Below are positions 55,134 through 64,000 of a stretch of DNA of 64,000 bases, one piece after another. The first letter of the stretch is position 1. The number at the start of each line of letters is the position of its first letter. The position numbers and the translations under genes are program-made. The stretch is taken from contig NZ_LXVX01000034.1 in NCBI RefSeq assembly GCF_001650725.1, positions 62,001-126,000 of the forward strand, given 5' to 3'. Origin of the DNA: Sphingobium sp. TCM1 (GTDB lineage Bacteria; Pseudomonadota; Alphaproteobacteria; Sphingomonadales; Sphingomonadaceae). Below the pieces are notes generated by a model. That model was not told the origin of the DNA, did no database searches, and saw only the letters and a program-made list of their open reading frames with translations.

Positions 55134-56203
55134 CGACGCCTTGGAAGACGTGGATTATCAGGGGCGCCATCGCCGCGGCGGTTGGCGTGGCGGCCTTCAT
55201 CCTGTGGCTGGCGCTCAAGCCGAGCGACCTGCCCGACGGTATCGTCGGCGGCAACGGCCGGATCGAGGCGATCGAGATCGATGTCTCGGCCAAGACTCCC
55301 GGGCGCATCCGCGACATCGTCGCCGACGAGGGCGACTTCGTGAAGGCGGGACAGATCGTCGCCCACATGGACACCGATGTCCTCAACGCCCAGCGCTCGG
55401 AGGCGCAGGCCCAGCTTGCCCAGGCCATCAACGCGATTCTGGTCGCCCAAAGCCAGGTGTCGCAGCGCCAGAGCGAGCGCGCCGCCGCGCTCGCCGCCGT
55501 GCGGCAGCGCGAGGCCGAACTCAATGCCGCGCGCAAGCGGTTCGCTCGCTCGGAGACGCTGGCGCGCGAGGGCGCGACCGCCGCGCAGGAGCGCGACGAC
55601 GATCAGGCGCAAGTCGAAGGAGCGACCGCGGCGGTCGAGGCGGCGCGCGCGCAAATGGCGTCGGTCGATGCGGCCATCGGCACCGCGCGCAGCCAGGTGA
55701 TCGGCGCGCGCTCGAACGTCGACGCGGCGCGCGCGACGATCGAGCGGATCGAGGCCGATATTCGCGACAGCGCCCTGCGCGCGCCGGCTGGGGGAAGGGT
55801 CCAGTATCGCGTGGCCCAGCCGGGCGAGGTCGTCGCCGGCGGCGGGAGGGTGCTCAACCTCGTCAATCTCGGCGACGTCTACATGACCTTCTTCCTGCCT
55901 GAGACGGTAGCGGGACGCGTGGCGCTGGGGAGCGACGTGCGGATCGTGCTGGATGCCGCGCCCGACTTCGTGATCCCCGCCAAAGTCTCGTTCGTCGCCG
56001 ATGTCGCCCAGTTCACGCCCAAGACGGTGGAGACGACAAGCGAGCGGCAGAAGCTGATGTTTCGGGTGAAGGCGCGGATCGATCCCGCCTTGCTCGATCG
56101 CCACATCACCCAGGTCAAGACCGGGCTTCCCGGCATGGCCTATGTCCGCATCGACCGCAGCACCCAGTGGCCGGCGAAGCTGACCGTAAACGTGCCGCGA
56201 TGA
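55130..56203 (+). CDS. HlyD-family membrane fusion protein (YhiI-like)
   Basis: This 357-residue periplasmic adaptor has one N-terminal membrane anchor (about 10-28). The lipoyl half motif '[20 protein letters not shown]' is followed by a long Ala/Arg/Gln coiled-coil hairpin (about 85-215) and a beta-barrel domain. It links the inner-membrane ABC transporter to the NodT channel. It overlaps both neighbours by 4 nt. Confidence 0.9.
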   Translation: MTTPWKTWIIRGAIAAAVGVAAFILWLALKPSDLPDGIVGGNGRIEAIEIDVSAKTPGRIRDIVADEGDFVKAGQIVAHMDTDVLNAQRSEAQAQLAQAINAILVAQSQVSQRQSERAAALAAVRQREAELNAARKRFARSETLAREGATAAQERDDDQAQVEGATAAVEAARAQMASVDAAIGTARSQVIGARSNVDAARATIERIEADIRDSALRAPAGGRVQYRVAQPGEVVAGGGRVLNLVNLGDVYMTFFLPETVAGRVALGSDVRIVLDAAPDFVIPAKVSFVADVAQFTPKTVETTSERQKLMFRVKARIDPALLDRHITQVKTGLPGMAYVRIDRSTQWPAKLTVNVPR

Positions 56204-58971
56204 TCACGCCCGGCATGCCGGAAAGCGCCGTGCCGGCGATGGCAGCCCGTCTTTCGGGCGTAAGCCTGGATTATGGCAAGACGCGGGCGCTCGATGGCAT
56301 CGAGCTCGAGATTCCCGCCGGCAGGATGGTGGCGCTGATCGGCCCCGATGGGGTGGGCAAGTCCACCCTGTTCTCGCTGATCGCCGGCGCGCGCGCGATC
56401 CAGCAGGGCAACATCGAGGTGCTCGGCGGCGACATGGCGGATAGGACGCATCGCGAAGCGGTTTGCCCTCGCATCGCCTATATGCCGCAGGGTCTGGGCA
56501 AGAACCTCTATCCGACTTTGTCCGTTGACGAGAATCTGGAATTTTTCGCGCGCCTGTTCGGGCAGGATGCACAGGAACGCGAGCGGCGGATCACAGAGCT
56601 TACGGAGAGCACCGGCCTTGCGCCGTTTCGCAAACGTCCTGCCGGCAAGCTTTCGGGCGGAATGAAACAAAAGCTGGGGCTATGCTGTGCCCTCATCCAC
56701 GACCCCGATTTCCTGCTGCTCGATGAGCCGACCACGGGCGTCGATCCGCTGTCACGCGCGCAGTTCTGGGACCTGATCGACCGCATCCGGGGCGACCGGC
56801 CGCATATGAGCGTGCTGGTCGCCACCGCCTATATGGAGGAGGCCGCGCGGTTCGACTGGCTGGTGGCGATGGATGCCGGGCAAATCCTCGCCATCGGCAC
56901 GCCCACGGACTTCTATCGACGCACCGGCACGGACCAGCTGGAACAGGCGTTCATCGCTCTGCTGCCCGAGGAACGGCGGCGCGGTCACAAGCCGGTGACG
57001 ATCCCGCCGCGCAGCGACGGGGGCGAGGCCGAGATCGCCATCGAGGCCAGTGGACTCACCATGCGCTTTGGCGATTTTACCGCTGTCGATCATGTCGATT
57101 TCCGGATCGAACGCGGCGAGATCTTCGGTTTCCTGGGGTCGAACGGCTGCGGCAAGTCGACGACGATGAAGATGCTGACCGGCCTGCTCAAGGCGAGCGA
57201 GGGCGAGGCCTGGCTGTTCGGGAGCAAGGTCGAGAATGACGACATGGCGACGCGCCAGCGGGTCGGTTACATGTCGCAGGCCTTCTCGCTCTATTCCGAA
57301 CTCACCGTCAGGCAGAATCTCGAGCTGCATGCGCAGCTCTTCCACGTGCCCACCGCCCAGATCCCCGCGCGGATCGAAGAGATGGCCGAGCGGTTCGGCC
57401 TGGCCGATATCATGAACGCGCTGCCCGACGCCCTCCCGCTCGGACAGCGGCAGCGCCTCAGTCTGGCGGTGGCGATGATCCATAAGCCCGAGATGTTGAT
57501 CCTCGACGAACCGACCTCAGGCGTGGATCCGATCGCGCGCGACCAGTTCTGGCAGATGATGATCGACCTGTCGCGGGGCGACAAGGTGACGATCTTCATA
57601 TCCACGCATTTCATGAACGAGGCCGAGCGTTGCGACCGGATTTCGCTGATGCACGCCGGCAAGGTGCTCGTCAGCGACACGCCGGCGGCGATCGTCGCAA
57701 AGCGCGGCAGCAAGAATCTCGAGGACGCGTTCATCAGCCATCTCGAAGACGCGGCCGGCAGGGACGAAAGGGTAGGGACGCGAACGGCGGCGCCAGTGCC
57801 GGCCGCCGGGAGCATGGCTCAGTCCGGTTCGTCCTTTACCCGCACCTTCAGCCGCCGGCGCATGATGAGCTATTCCCGGCGCGAGGCGCTGGAGTTGCGC
57901 CGCGATCCGATCCGCGCCACGCTCGCCCTGTTGGGAAGCGTATTGCTCATGTTCATCATGGGCTATGGGATCAGCATGGACGTGGAGGATCTGCCCTTTG
58001 CGGTCCTCGACCGCGACGGCACGACCACCAGCCAGAACTATGCGCTCAACCTCGCCGGGTCGCGCTATTTCGTCGAACGTCCGCCGATCACCGACTATGC
58101 GCAGCTCGACCGGCGCATGCGCGACGGGGAGCTCAGCGTCGCGATCGAGCTCCCACCCAACTTCGCGCGCGATCTGAGACGCGGCACGCCGGTGCAGATC
58201 GGCGTGTGGATCGACGGCGCCATGCCGCAGCGTGCCGAGACCGTGCAGGGCTATATCCAGGCGATGCACGCCCAATGGCTGGGAGAAATGGCGACGCAGG
58301 AATTGGGGGCGAAGCCCTCGGGCGGTCTCATCAACATCGAGATGCGCTATCGCTACAATCCCGACGTCAAGAGCCTGGTCGCGATCGCTCCGGCGGTCAT
58401 CCCGATCCTGCTGCTGCTGTTTCCGGCGATGCTGACGGCACTCAGCGTCGTGCGCGAGAAGGAGCTCGGCTCGATCATCAACTTCTATGTCACGCCGATC
58501 ACGCGGATCGAGTTCCTGCTGGGCAAGCAGTTGCCCTATGTCGCGCTTGCCATGCTCAACTATGTCCTGCTGGTGCTCCTGGCGTTGCTCGTCTTTCGCG
58601 TGCCGATCACCGGCAACCTGCTGGCGATGACGGTGGCGGCCTTGTTCTACACTATGTCCGCGACCGCGATCGGGCTGCTCTTCTCGATCTTCATGCGCAG
58701 CCAGATCGCCGCGTTGTTCGCGACCGCGATCGGCACCATCCTCCCGGCGGTTCAATTTTCCGGGTTGATCAACCCGGTATCCTCGCTTGAGGGCGTCGGT
58801 GCATTTGTCGGCACGATCTTTCCGACCACCTATTTCGTCACCATCTGCCGGGGCGTCTTCTCGAAGGGGCTGGGCTTTGGCGATCTCGGCCAGCCGCTGC
58901 TGGCATTGGCCGTAGCTGTGCCGGTGCTGCTCGCGCTGTCCGTCGCGCTCCTCAAGAAGCAGGAGGCCTAG
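56200..58971 (+). CDS. RbbA-like fused ABC transporter (two ATPase domains plus ABC-2 permease)
   Basis: A 923-residue protein. NBD1 (about 15-240) has GPDGVGKST and signature [11 protein letters not shown]2 (about 290-510) has GSNGCGKST and a variant signature [10 protein letters not shown]-terminal ABC-2 permease with about six helices (about 560-920) completes it. This matches the RbbA/YhiH layout found with YhhJ and YhiI. E. coli RbbA is reported as ribosome-associated, but genetic context here is an export system. ATG 56200 overlaps the HlyD stop. Confidence 0.88.
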   Translation: MITPGMPESAVPAMAARLSGVSLDYGKTRALDGIELEIPAGRMVALIGPDGVGKSTLFSLIAGARAIQQGNIEVLGGDMADRTHREAVCPRIAYMPQGLGKNLYPTLSVDENLEFFARLFGQDAQERERRITELTESTGLAPFRKRPAGKLSGGMKQKLGLCCALIHDPDFLLLDEPTTGVDPLSRAQFWDLIDRIRGDRPHMSVLVATAYMEEAARFDWLVAMDAGQILAIGTPTDFYRRTGTDQLEQAFIALLPEERRRGHKPVTIPPRSDGGEAEIAIEASGLTMRFGDFTAVDHVDFRIERGEIFGFLGSNGCGKSTTMKMLTGLLKASEGEAWLFGSKVENDDMATRQRVGYMSQAFSLYSELTVRQNLELHAQLFHVPTAQIPARIEEMAERFGLADIMNALPDALPLGQRQRLSLAVAMIHKPEMLILDEPTSGVDPIARDQFWQMMIDLSRGDKVTIFISTHFMNEAERCDRISLMHAGKVLVSDTPAAIVAKRGSKNLEDAFISHLEDAAGRDERVGTRTAAPVPAAGSMAQSGSSFTRTFSRRRMMSYSRREALELRRDPIRATLALLGSVLLMFIMGYGISMDVEDLPFAVLDRDGTTTSQNYALNLAGSRYFVERPPITDYAQLDRRMRDGELSVAIELPPNFARDLRRGTPVQIGVWIDGAMPQRAETVQGYIQAMHAQWLGEMATQELGAKPSGGLINIEMRYRYNPDVKSLVAIAPAVIPILLLLFPAMLTALSVVREKELGSIINFYVTPITRIEFLLGKQLPYVALAMLNYVLLVLLALLVFRVPITGNLLAMTVAALFYTMSATAIGLLFSIFMRSQIAALFATAIGTILPAVQFSGLINPVSSLEGVGAFVGTIFPTTYFVTICRGVFSKGLGFGDLGQPLLALAVAVPVLLALSVALLKKQEA

Positions 58972-58972
58972 A

Positions 58973-60097
58973 ATGCGGCACACGGCCAATATCCTCCGCC
59001 TCGGGATCAAGGAACTGCGCAGCCTGTGGCGCGATCCGATGATGCTGGTGCTGATCGCCTATGCCTTTTCGCTCGGCATCTACGTGGCGGCTTCCGCCAT
59101 GCCAGAGACCTTGCACAAGGCGCCGATCGCGATCGTCGACGAGGACCAGTCGCCGCTGTCGAACCGGATCACCGGGGCCTTTTATCCCCCGCACTTCACC
59201 AAGCCTGCATTGATTCCTCTGGGCGAGGTCGATCCGGCCATGGATGCCGGACGCTACACCTTCGCGCTCGACCTGCCGCCCGATTTCCAGCGCGACGTGC
59301 TCGCCGGCCGCCAGCCGACCGTTCAGCTCAACATCGATGCCACGCGGATGAGCCAGGCCTTCACCGGCGGCGGCTACATCCAGCAGATCGTCCAGGGCGA
59401 GGTCTCGGAGTTCATGCGGGGTACGCGGGCGACAGCACCACCGCCCGTCGACCTGGCCCTGCGCGCCCGTTTCAACCCGACGCTGGCGCAGAGTTGGTTC
59501 GGGTCGGTAATGGAGATCATCAACAACGTCACCATGCTCTCGATCGTACTGACCGGCGCCGCGCTGATCCGGGAGCGCGAGCATGGCACGATCGAGCATC
59601 TGCTGGTGATGCCGGTCACGCCGTTCGAAATCATGGCGAGCAAGGTCTGGGCGATGGGGCTCGTCGTGCTTGTCGCCTGCGCCTTCGCGCTTCTTTTCGT
59701 GATCGAAGGGATATTGAAGGTTCCCATCGAGGGATCGATCCCGCTCTTTCTCCTCGGGGCTGGGCTTCACCTGTTCGCGACCACGTCGATGGGCATCTTC
59801 ATGGGTACGATCGCGCGGTCCATGCCGCAGTTCGGGCTGCTGCTGATGCTCGTGCTACTGCCGCTCCAGATGCTCTCGGGCGGCACGACACCTCGCGAGA
59901 GCATGCCCGAGATCGTGCAGACCGTGATGCTCGCCGCGCCCACCACCCACTTCGTCAAGATGGCGCAATCGATCCTCTATCGCGGCGCCGGGCTCGACGT
60001 GGTCTGGCCGCAATTCCTGGCGATCATTGCGATCGGCGCGGTGTTCTTCCTGATCGCGCTTTCGCGGTTCCGCAAGACGATCGGAACGATGGCATAA
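58973..60097 (+). CDS. ABC-2 type permease (YhhJ-like)
   Basis: A 374-residue permease with one N-terminal helix, a large extracytoplasmic domain (about 50-180) and five C-terminal helices. 'REREHGTIEHLLVMPVTPFEIM' is the family's coupling motif (given in part as EHGTIEHLLVMP). It begins 1 nt after the RbbA-like stop and completes the exporter as the second permease. Confidence 0.9.
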   Translation: MRHTANILRLGIKELRSLWRDPMMLVLIAYAFSLGIYVAASAMPETLHKAPIAIVDEDQSPLSNRITGAFYPPHFTKPALIPLGEVDPAMDAGRYTFALDLPPDFQRDVLAGRQPTVQLNIDATRMSQAFTGGGYIQQIVQGEVSEFMRGTRATAPPPVDLALRARFNPTLAQSWFGSVMEIINNVTMLSIVLTGAALIREREHGTIEHLLVMPVTPFEIMASKVWAMGLVVLVACAFALLFVIEGILKVPIEGSIPLFLLGAGLHLFATTSMGIFMGTIARSMPQFGLLLMLVLLPLQMLSGGTTPRESMPEIVQTVMLAAPTTHFVKMAQSILYRGAGLDVVWPQFLAIIAIGAVFFLIALSRFRKTIGTMA

Positions 60098-60188
60098 GCG
60101 GGCATAGGATGGCCGGCTCAGTAACACTACCAATATGCCCGTCGACGCGGCTGCGCGAAACATTTCTCATCACATAGGAGGAATTGCC

Positions 60189-60302
60189 ATGCACGCCCTG
60201 GACAGAATTCGTCAGTCGATCGATGTCATTTTCCTGTATGGATTGACGGCAGGTCTGATGATGGCGATCGCCGCCATCATCATGGCGAAGCTTCCTGAAT
60301 GA
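60189..60302 (+). CDS. 37-residue single-span membrane protein
   Basis: ATG 60189 has GGAGGAATTGCC directly upstream, an excellent ribosome-binding site. The frame encodes a short amphipathic N-terminus (MHALDRIRQSIDV) and one hydrophobic helix with a MMAIAAIIMA core, ending KLPE. Its stop overlaps the lipoprotein start (ATGA), which shows real translational coupling. It lies 91 nt after the exporter and may belong with it. Confidence 0.7.
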   Translation: MHALDRIRQSIDVIFLYGLTAGLMMAIAAIIMAKLPE

Positions 60303-60922
60303 AAAGGAAGCCGCGTCTTCAATGTATCGCACCGCTTGTCCTGAGTGCCTTGCTTGGGCTTTCGGCGTGCACCGCCGCCCAGGCGGCACCCGCCGCCGCC
60401 AGAGCGACCGTCCCGGCGGGCTTCCGCCTCGATCCCGACGGAACGCTGGTGCATGAGGGAAGCGGTACACGCTTTCCACATATACTCGCCGGATTCACGC
60501 GCGTGGCGGAGCAAGGATATGATCCCAGCGGCCAGTATGTTTCCGTCGAATATCACTCGCCAGTGCATGGCGCGGCGATCGTCGCGCGCATCTCGCTTGT
60601 TCACATCGAGCAAATGTCGGCGAAGGAGCATTATACGATCATGAAAGGGCAAGTGCGCGGCTATTTCGATGAAAGTACGCCGCTGACCGAGGGGCAGGTC
60701 GTTCTTCCAGACGTACCAGAGGATTCCGTGTGGCGCGGGCGCTTCCGTGGCGTCCGCGAAGGCGTCCGCTTTGAATTCAGCCTCACGACGGTCGATCTCG
60801 GCTATTGGGGCGCCCGTGTCGCGACAGCCTATCCCGAGGCCGATCATGTAGAAGCCGAACAGCGGCTGGACGCATTGATCGGTCGATTGCGGGCGTTGGC
60901 GCCGTCTGTGAAGCCGGAATAG
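60299..60922 (+). CDS. Lipoprotein of unknown function
   Basis: This 207-residue protein has a lipoprotein signal (lipobox LSAC, near Cys24) and a folded domain of about 165 residues rich in beta-type segments ('GTLVHEGSGTRFPHILAGF', 'SVEYHSPVHGAAIVARISL', 'VRFEFSLTTVDLGYWGARV'). No family is recognised. Coupled to the 37-residue membrane protein. After its stop the same reading frame stays open into the IS66-interrupted sequence. Confidence 0.7.
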   Translation: MKRKPRLQCIAPLVLSALLGLSACTAAQAAPAAARATVPAGFRLDPDGTLVHEGSGTRFPHILAGFTRVAEQGYDPSGQYVSVEYHSPVHGAAIVARISLVHIEQMSAKEHYTIMKGQVRGYFDESTPLTEGQVVLPDVPEDSVWRGRFRGVREGVRFEFSLTTVDLGYWGARVATAYPEADHVEAEQRLDALIGRLRALAPSVKPE

Positions 60923-61091
60923 GGACGGTCTCATCCAAGGCCGTTGCCGCTCGTCACCTGGCTCCTCGGGGCCGCCGAATTCGCGGACGAACTCTCCCGC
61001 CAGGCGGGTAAGACGTAAGCGCAAAAACCTCCCCACATTTTCGTAAGCGCTGATCTGGCTATGTTTCGCCCCTCGTCTGAGGGGTATCGTA

Positions 61092-61514
61092 GTGGCCGAT
61101 GATATAAGTACATTCGAAACAGGTTTCGAAAGGCAGGAGGGCCATCGGCCCTCGCGTATGGACGTCATTCCAGCAGGGCCGATGCGGCGTCGCTGGTCGG
61201 CCGAGGCCAAGGCCCGGATCATCGCGTCGAGTTTTGAGCCCGGCGCCAACATCGCAGAAATTGCGCGAACGCATGGACTGCTGCCACAGCAGCTTTATGC
61301 GTGGCGGCATGACAGTATTCCGGGCAAACGCCTGGCCAGCAAGAAGCTGGGCTTTGTCCCGGCGGTGATCGAAGATGCTGGCGGCACCGGCTCGGCTGAT
61401 GGTGGAGGCGATGAGATCGTGATCCGCACGGCCGCCCTCGCGATCCATGTGCCGCCGGGCGCGAGCGAGGATCATATCGCTCGGGTGCTCGCCGCTGTGA
61501 GCCGGTCGGGATGA
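61092..61514 (+). CDS. tnpA: IS66 accessory protein TnpA
   Basis: This 140-residue protein has a helix-turn-helix ('RRRWSAEAKARIIASSFEPG', 'IAEIARTHGLLPQQLYAWR') of the IS66 OrfA type. The start is GTG 61092. The stop overlaps tnpB by 4 nt. Confidence 0.93.
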   Translation: MADDISTFETGFERQEGHRPSRMDVIPAGPMRRRWSAEAKARIIASSFEPGANIAEIARTHGLLPQQLYAWRHDSIPGKRLASKKLGFVPAVIEDAGGTGSADGGGDEIVIRTAALAIHVPPGASEDHIARVLAAVSRSG

Positions 61515-61864
61515 TTATCCCGCCAGGGCCGCTCAAGGTGATGGTGGCGACAAAGCCGGTCGACTTCAGGAAAGGCGCCGTCAGCCTGGCGGCGCTGGTC
61601 GAGCATGAACTCGGGCTCAAACCCTTCTCGGGGGTGGTCTTCATCTTCCGCTCGAAGCGGGCGAACAGGATCAAGCTGCTGGTCTGGGACGGCACTGGCC
61701 TGGTACTTGTGAGCAAGGTCTTGCAGATCGGAGGCTTTCATTGGCCCCGGGCGCACGATGGCGTGATGCGGCTGTCGGCATCGCAAGCGTCAGCCTTGTT
61801 CGAAGGGCTGCAATGGTCGAAAATGCACACGCCGCGCACTCAGGCTCCGGTGACGACGCGATAG
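61511..61864 (+). CDS. tnpB: IS66 accessory protein TnpB
   Basis: This 117-residue protein has the IS66 OrfB pattern 'KPVDFRKGAVSLAALVEHEL' and 'FSGVVFIFRSKRANRIKLLVWDGTG' (in part). It is required for IS66 transposition; its biochemical role is not well defined. Overlaps tnpA (ATGA). Confidence 0.95.
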   Translation: MIIPPGPLKVMVATKPVDFRKGAVSLAALVEHELGLKPFSGVVFIFRSKRANRIKLLVWDGTGLVLVSKVLQIGGFHWPRAHDGVMRLSASQASALFEGLQWSKMHTPRTQAPVTTR

Positions 61865-61931
61865 GTCGCACGCCTGATTCCCCTGATCGAAATGCCATTG
61901 CGGATCGCTCCCAAACTGCCAGAAATGGGGC

Positions 61932-63491
61932 ATGTCCGCCACGGCAACCGACCTTCCTGACGATGTCGCCACCCTCAAGGCGATGGTCCTGGCCGGCCTC
62001 GAGCGTGAAGCTCGGATGCAGCACATCATCGACCAGATCACCCGCACGACATTCGGGAAACGGTCGGAAAAGCTGAGCGAAGATCAGTTGGCGCTTGCCT
62101 TCGATGATCTCGACGTCGCCCGTGCTGAACTGGAGGCGCTTGGCGAGCAGGCGGCAGGTCAGAAGAAGGAACGGGCGCGGAGGGAAAGCGGGACTGCGCG
62201 GGCGTCGCTGCCGGCGCACCTGACCTGCGTTGAGGAAGTGATCCTTCCAGGCGAAACGGAATGTCCGTGCTGCGGAGGCGCGCTGCACTGCATAGACAGC
62301 GACATATCGAGCCGGCTCGATGTCATCCCGGTCCAGTATCGCGTGATCGTGACGTTCCGCCCGAAAATGGCGTGCCGGGCGTGCAGCGATGGCGTGTTCC
62401 AGGCGCCCGCGGCCAAGCATGTGGTGCCAGGCGGCCTGCCCACCGAGGCGCTGGTCGCCGATGTGCTGGTCAAGAAATATGCCGATCACATGCCCTTCTA
62501 TCGGCAGGCCCAGGCATTGCGGCGTCAGGGTATCGAGATCGACCGGGGAACCATGTGCAACTGGGCGGGTCGAGCCGCCGCCTGGCTCGGCCGCCTGACC
62601 AACAGGATGAAAGCCGACCTCCTAACGAGCGCAAGGCTGTTCGTTGATGAGACCACCGCCAAGGTCCTGGCACCCGGCACCGGCAAGGTGAAGACGGGCT
62701 ATCTCTGGGCGATCGCGCGTGATGATGGGGCGCATGGCGGCACCGATCCACCGGCGGTCGTCTACACCTACATGCCGGGTCGCGGGAAAGTCTGGGCGGA
62801 AAAGCTGCTCGGGGATTTTACCGGCATCGTTCAGTGCGACGGCTATGGCGCCTACAAGCATATCGAGGTGCCGGACCGGAAGGGTGGTCCTGGAACGCTC
62901 GCCTTCTGCTGGGCGCATGTCAGGCGTGGCTTCTTCGACGATGCCAAGGGTGGCAACGCTCCGGTCGCCGATGAGGCGCTGCGGCGGATCGCCAGCCTCT
63001 ACAAAATCGAGGCGCGTATCCGAGGTTCCAGCCCCGAACACAGGTTGGCGGTCCGCCAAGCTGAATCCGCTTCGATCATCGCGGACATGCTGCCTTGGCT
63101 TGAGGAAATGCTGCCCAAGCTGCCCCGAGGATCCAACACGGCCGAAGCCATCCGCTACACCCTCAACCACTGGAAAGGCCTCGTCCGCTTCCTTGAGGAT
63201 GGGCGGATCGAGCTGGACAACAACACCGTCGAGCGATCAATCAGGCCGCTTACGCTCCAGCGTAAAAATGCCCTGTTCACAGGTCATGACCTGGGGGCCG
63301 AAAACTGGGCGACCTTCGCCAGCCTCATCGAAACTTGTAAGCTGGGCGGCATTAACCCCCAGGCTTACCTCACCGATGTCCTCGCCCGCATCATCCTGCG
63401 CGGCGATACAGATCCGATCAATGATCTACTCCCCTACAACTGGGTAGATAGTCGCTCCGTCGCTAGCGCCATTATCGATCAGGCCGCCTGA
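61932..63491 (+). CDS. tnpC: IS66 transposase TnpC
   Basis: This 519-residue DDE transposase has an N-terminal coiled region, a zinc-finger-like CPCCGG ... CRAC segment, and the catalytic core: Asp in LFVDETT, Asp in IVQCDGYGAY, and Glu in 'LDNNTVERSIRPLTL'. The frame is complete. The 67-bp gap to tnpB holds no other feature. Confidence 0.96.
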   Translation: MSATATDLPDDVATLKAMVLAGLEREARMQHIIDQITRTTFGKRSEKLSEDQLALAFDDLDVARAELEALGEQAAGQKKERARRESGTARASLPAHLTCVEEVILPGETECPCCGGALHCIDSDISSRLDVIPVQYRVIVTFRPKMACRACSDGVFQAPAAKHVVPGGLPTEALVADVLVKKYADHMPFYRQAQALRRQGIEIDRGTMCNWAGRAAAWLGRLTNRMKADLLTSARLFVDETTAKVLAPGTGKVKTGYLWAIARDDGAHGGTDPPAVVYTYMPGRGKVWAEKLLGDFTGIVQCDGYGAYKHIEVPDRKGGPGTLAFCWAHVRRGFFDDAKGGNAPVADEALRRIASLYKIEARIRGSSPEHRLAVRQAESASIIADMLPWLEEMLPKLPRGSNTAEAIRYTLNHWKGLVRFLEDGRIELDNNTVERSIRPLTLQRKNALFTGHDLGAENWATFASLIETCKLGGINPQAYLTDVLARIILRGDTDPINDLLPYNWVDSRSVASAIIDQAA

Positions 63492-63711
63492 ATGCCGCCG
63501 AGTGGGGGTGTTTTAGCGCTTACGGTAAGACGGTCATATTTCGCAACCTGAGCGAGGCCGACGACAAAGCGGCGCTGGTTGGCACGGGCCTGTCCGAGGC
63601 GGTGGCGGCAATGCTTGCCCAGTCGGATGCCGCGGCCGGACAGGGCGCAACGACGCCATTGAAGGATGCGATTGCCGCGGCACTGGCTTGTTGAACGCCG
63701 CGCGCCGGCGG

Positions 63712-64000
63712 TCAAACGGGGCGCAGCTTCTTCCTGACCAGGACCAGGGTCGAGTCCCCGGGATATTCTTCCACCGAGAATCCCATGTCGCGCTCGAGTC
63801 CGATTGCAGCGGTATTGGCGCGGCTCTCGATTGACTCGATTGTCGATAGCCCTCGCGCTTCGGCCTCATCGGCCATGAAAGAGAGCAGTGTCCATCCGAC
63901 GCCTCTGTGCCGATAGTCCGCGTCAACCGAGATTGCTATCTCGCCCCGCTCGCCCGCTGCATCGGATACGAGCATCGCGCTTGCAATTGCGGCGCTGCTC
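63712..64000 (-). CDS. GNAT-family N-acetyltransferase, C-terminal part (5' end outside window)
   Basis: About 96 residues of a minus-strand frame that continues past the right edge. Motif A is clear: 'DYRHRGVGWTLLSFMADEAEARG' (core RHRGVG binds acetyl-CoA), followed by 'NTAAIGLERDMGF' and a C-terminal strand. It looks like the acetyltransferase end of a Pat-like or stand-alone GNAT protein; substrate unknown. It is convergent with the IS66-interrupted frame (17-bp gap). Confidence 0.85.
   Translation of the reverse strand, partial: SSAAIASAMLVSDAAGERGEIAISVDADYRHRGVGWTLLSFMADEAEARGLSTIESIESRANTAAIGLERDMGFSVEEYPGDSTLVLVRKKLRPV

Larger units (their letters stand above)
61015..63523 (+). mobile_element. 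IS66-family insertion sequence, complete (2509 bp)
   Basis: Terminal inverted repeats start GTAAGCGCAAAAACCTCCCC on the left and GTAAGCGCTAAAACACCCCC on the right (read inward); the GTAAGCG ends are typical of IS66. An 8-bp target duplication GGTAAGAC lies at 61007-61014 and 63524-63531. It carries the three canonical genes tnpA, tnpB and tnpC, all open. It appears intact and recently inserted. Confidence 0.96.
60923..63694 (+). pseudogene. Open frame interrupted by IS66 (restored on excision)
   Basis: Left of the IS the frame reads 'VTWLLGAAEFADELSRQAGK' up to 61014; to the right it continues from the second GGTAAGAC copy as 'TVIFRNLSEADDKAALVG' and ends at TGA 63692-63694. Removing the element and one 8-bp duplication joins them in frame (QAG-KTV). 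The product is not recognised. The start is unclear: the frame is open back to the TAG of the lipoprotein gene, with a TTG at 60944 as the only near candidate. Confidence 0.6.

Overview
The window reads as a high-GC alphaproteobacterial chromosome of the sphingomonad group (Sphingobium/Sphingomonas-like). The basis is the infB-rbfA-truB-rpsO-pnp order with a long Ala/Pro-rich IF-2 N-terminus, the cysG-DUF2849-cysI-DUF934-cysH order, YdcH (DUF465), DUF2093 and HWE-kinase families, and the style of the intergenic palindromes. This assignment is inferred from gene content, not from a database comparison.

Bases 1-36,360 look like core genome. 1-9,500 is the translation/RNA block: ylxR end, infB, rbfA, a VapBC-type toxin-antitoxin pair, an alpha/beta hydrolase, tdk, truB, rpsO and pnp with a strong terminator. 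9,584-15,842 holds a membrane HWE/HisKA_2 kinase, bamD, recN, a small monooxygenase-fold protein and ligA. 15,949-20,059 (minus strand) is the assimilatory sulfate operon with siroheme methyltransferase. 20,145-28,893 holds an AstD-like dehydrogenase, SelO, a hydrolase/glycosyltransferase pair, a flavin oxidoreductase with an unusual four-Cys tail, and small genes. 28,027-32,361 has purU and a LysR / DUF1338 / AstD-like dehydrogenase locus resembling a lysine-catabolism neighbourhood. 32,379-36,151 has two SPOR-domain proteins flanking a ParA-like ATPase and a ribbon-helix-helix-like partner. A tRNA-Asn(GTT) lies at 36,285-36,359.

The character changes after the tRNA. 36,360-37,750 is poor in genes. 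A secreted protein gene is cut off at about 38,190, followed by an accessory block: MgtC/DUF4010 membrane protein, P-type cation ATPase, AI-2E-type transporter, DksA/TraR zinc-finger protein, DUF465, a FixJ/LuxR-type response regulator split by an IS3-family element, a frameshifted DUF1330 gene and outer-membrane phospholipase A. Then come polyhydroxybutyrate precursor genes (two acetoacetyl-CoA reductases, a thiolase, a phasin; no synthase here) with an orphan LptB-like ATPase, and a NodT/HlyD/RbbA-like/ABC-2 export operon. It ends with a 37-residue membrane protein, a lipoprotein, an IS66 element and a partial GNAT gene. The gene set suggests a low-oxygen, storage or envelope-stress module, which is inference.

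Both insertion sequences are well bounded: the IS3 element has CTT duplications and the IS66 element has 8-bp GGTAAGAC duplications. Removing each element with one duplication copy restores an open reading frame across the junction. The regulator lost to IS3 sits inside the block it may have controlled. Similar TAAGTA/TACGTG-type motifs occur upstream of several island genes and are offered as a testable hypothesis.
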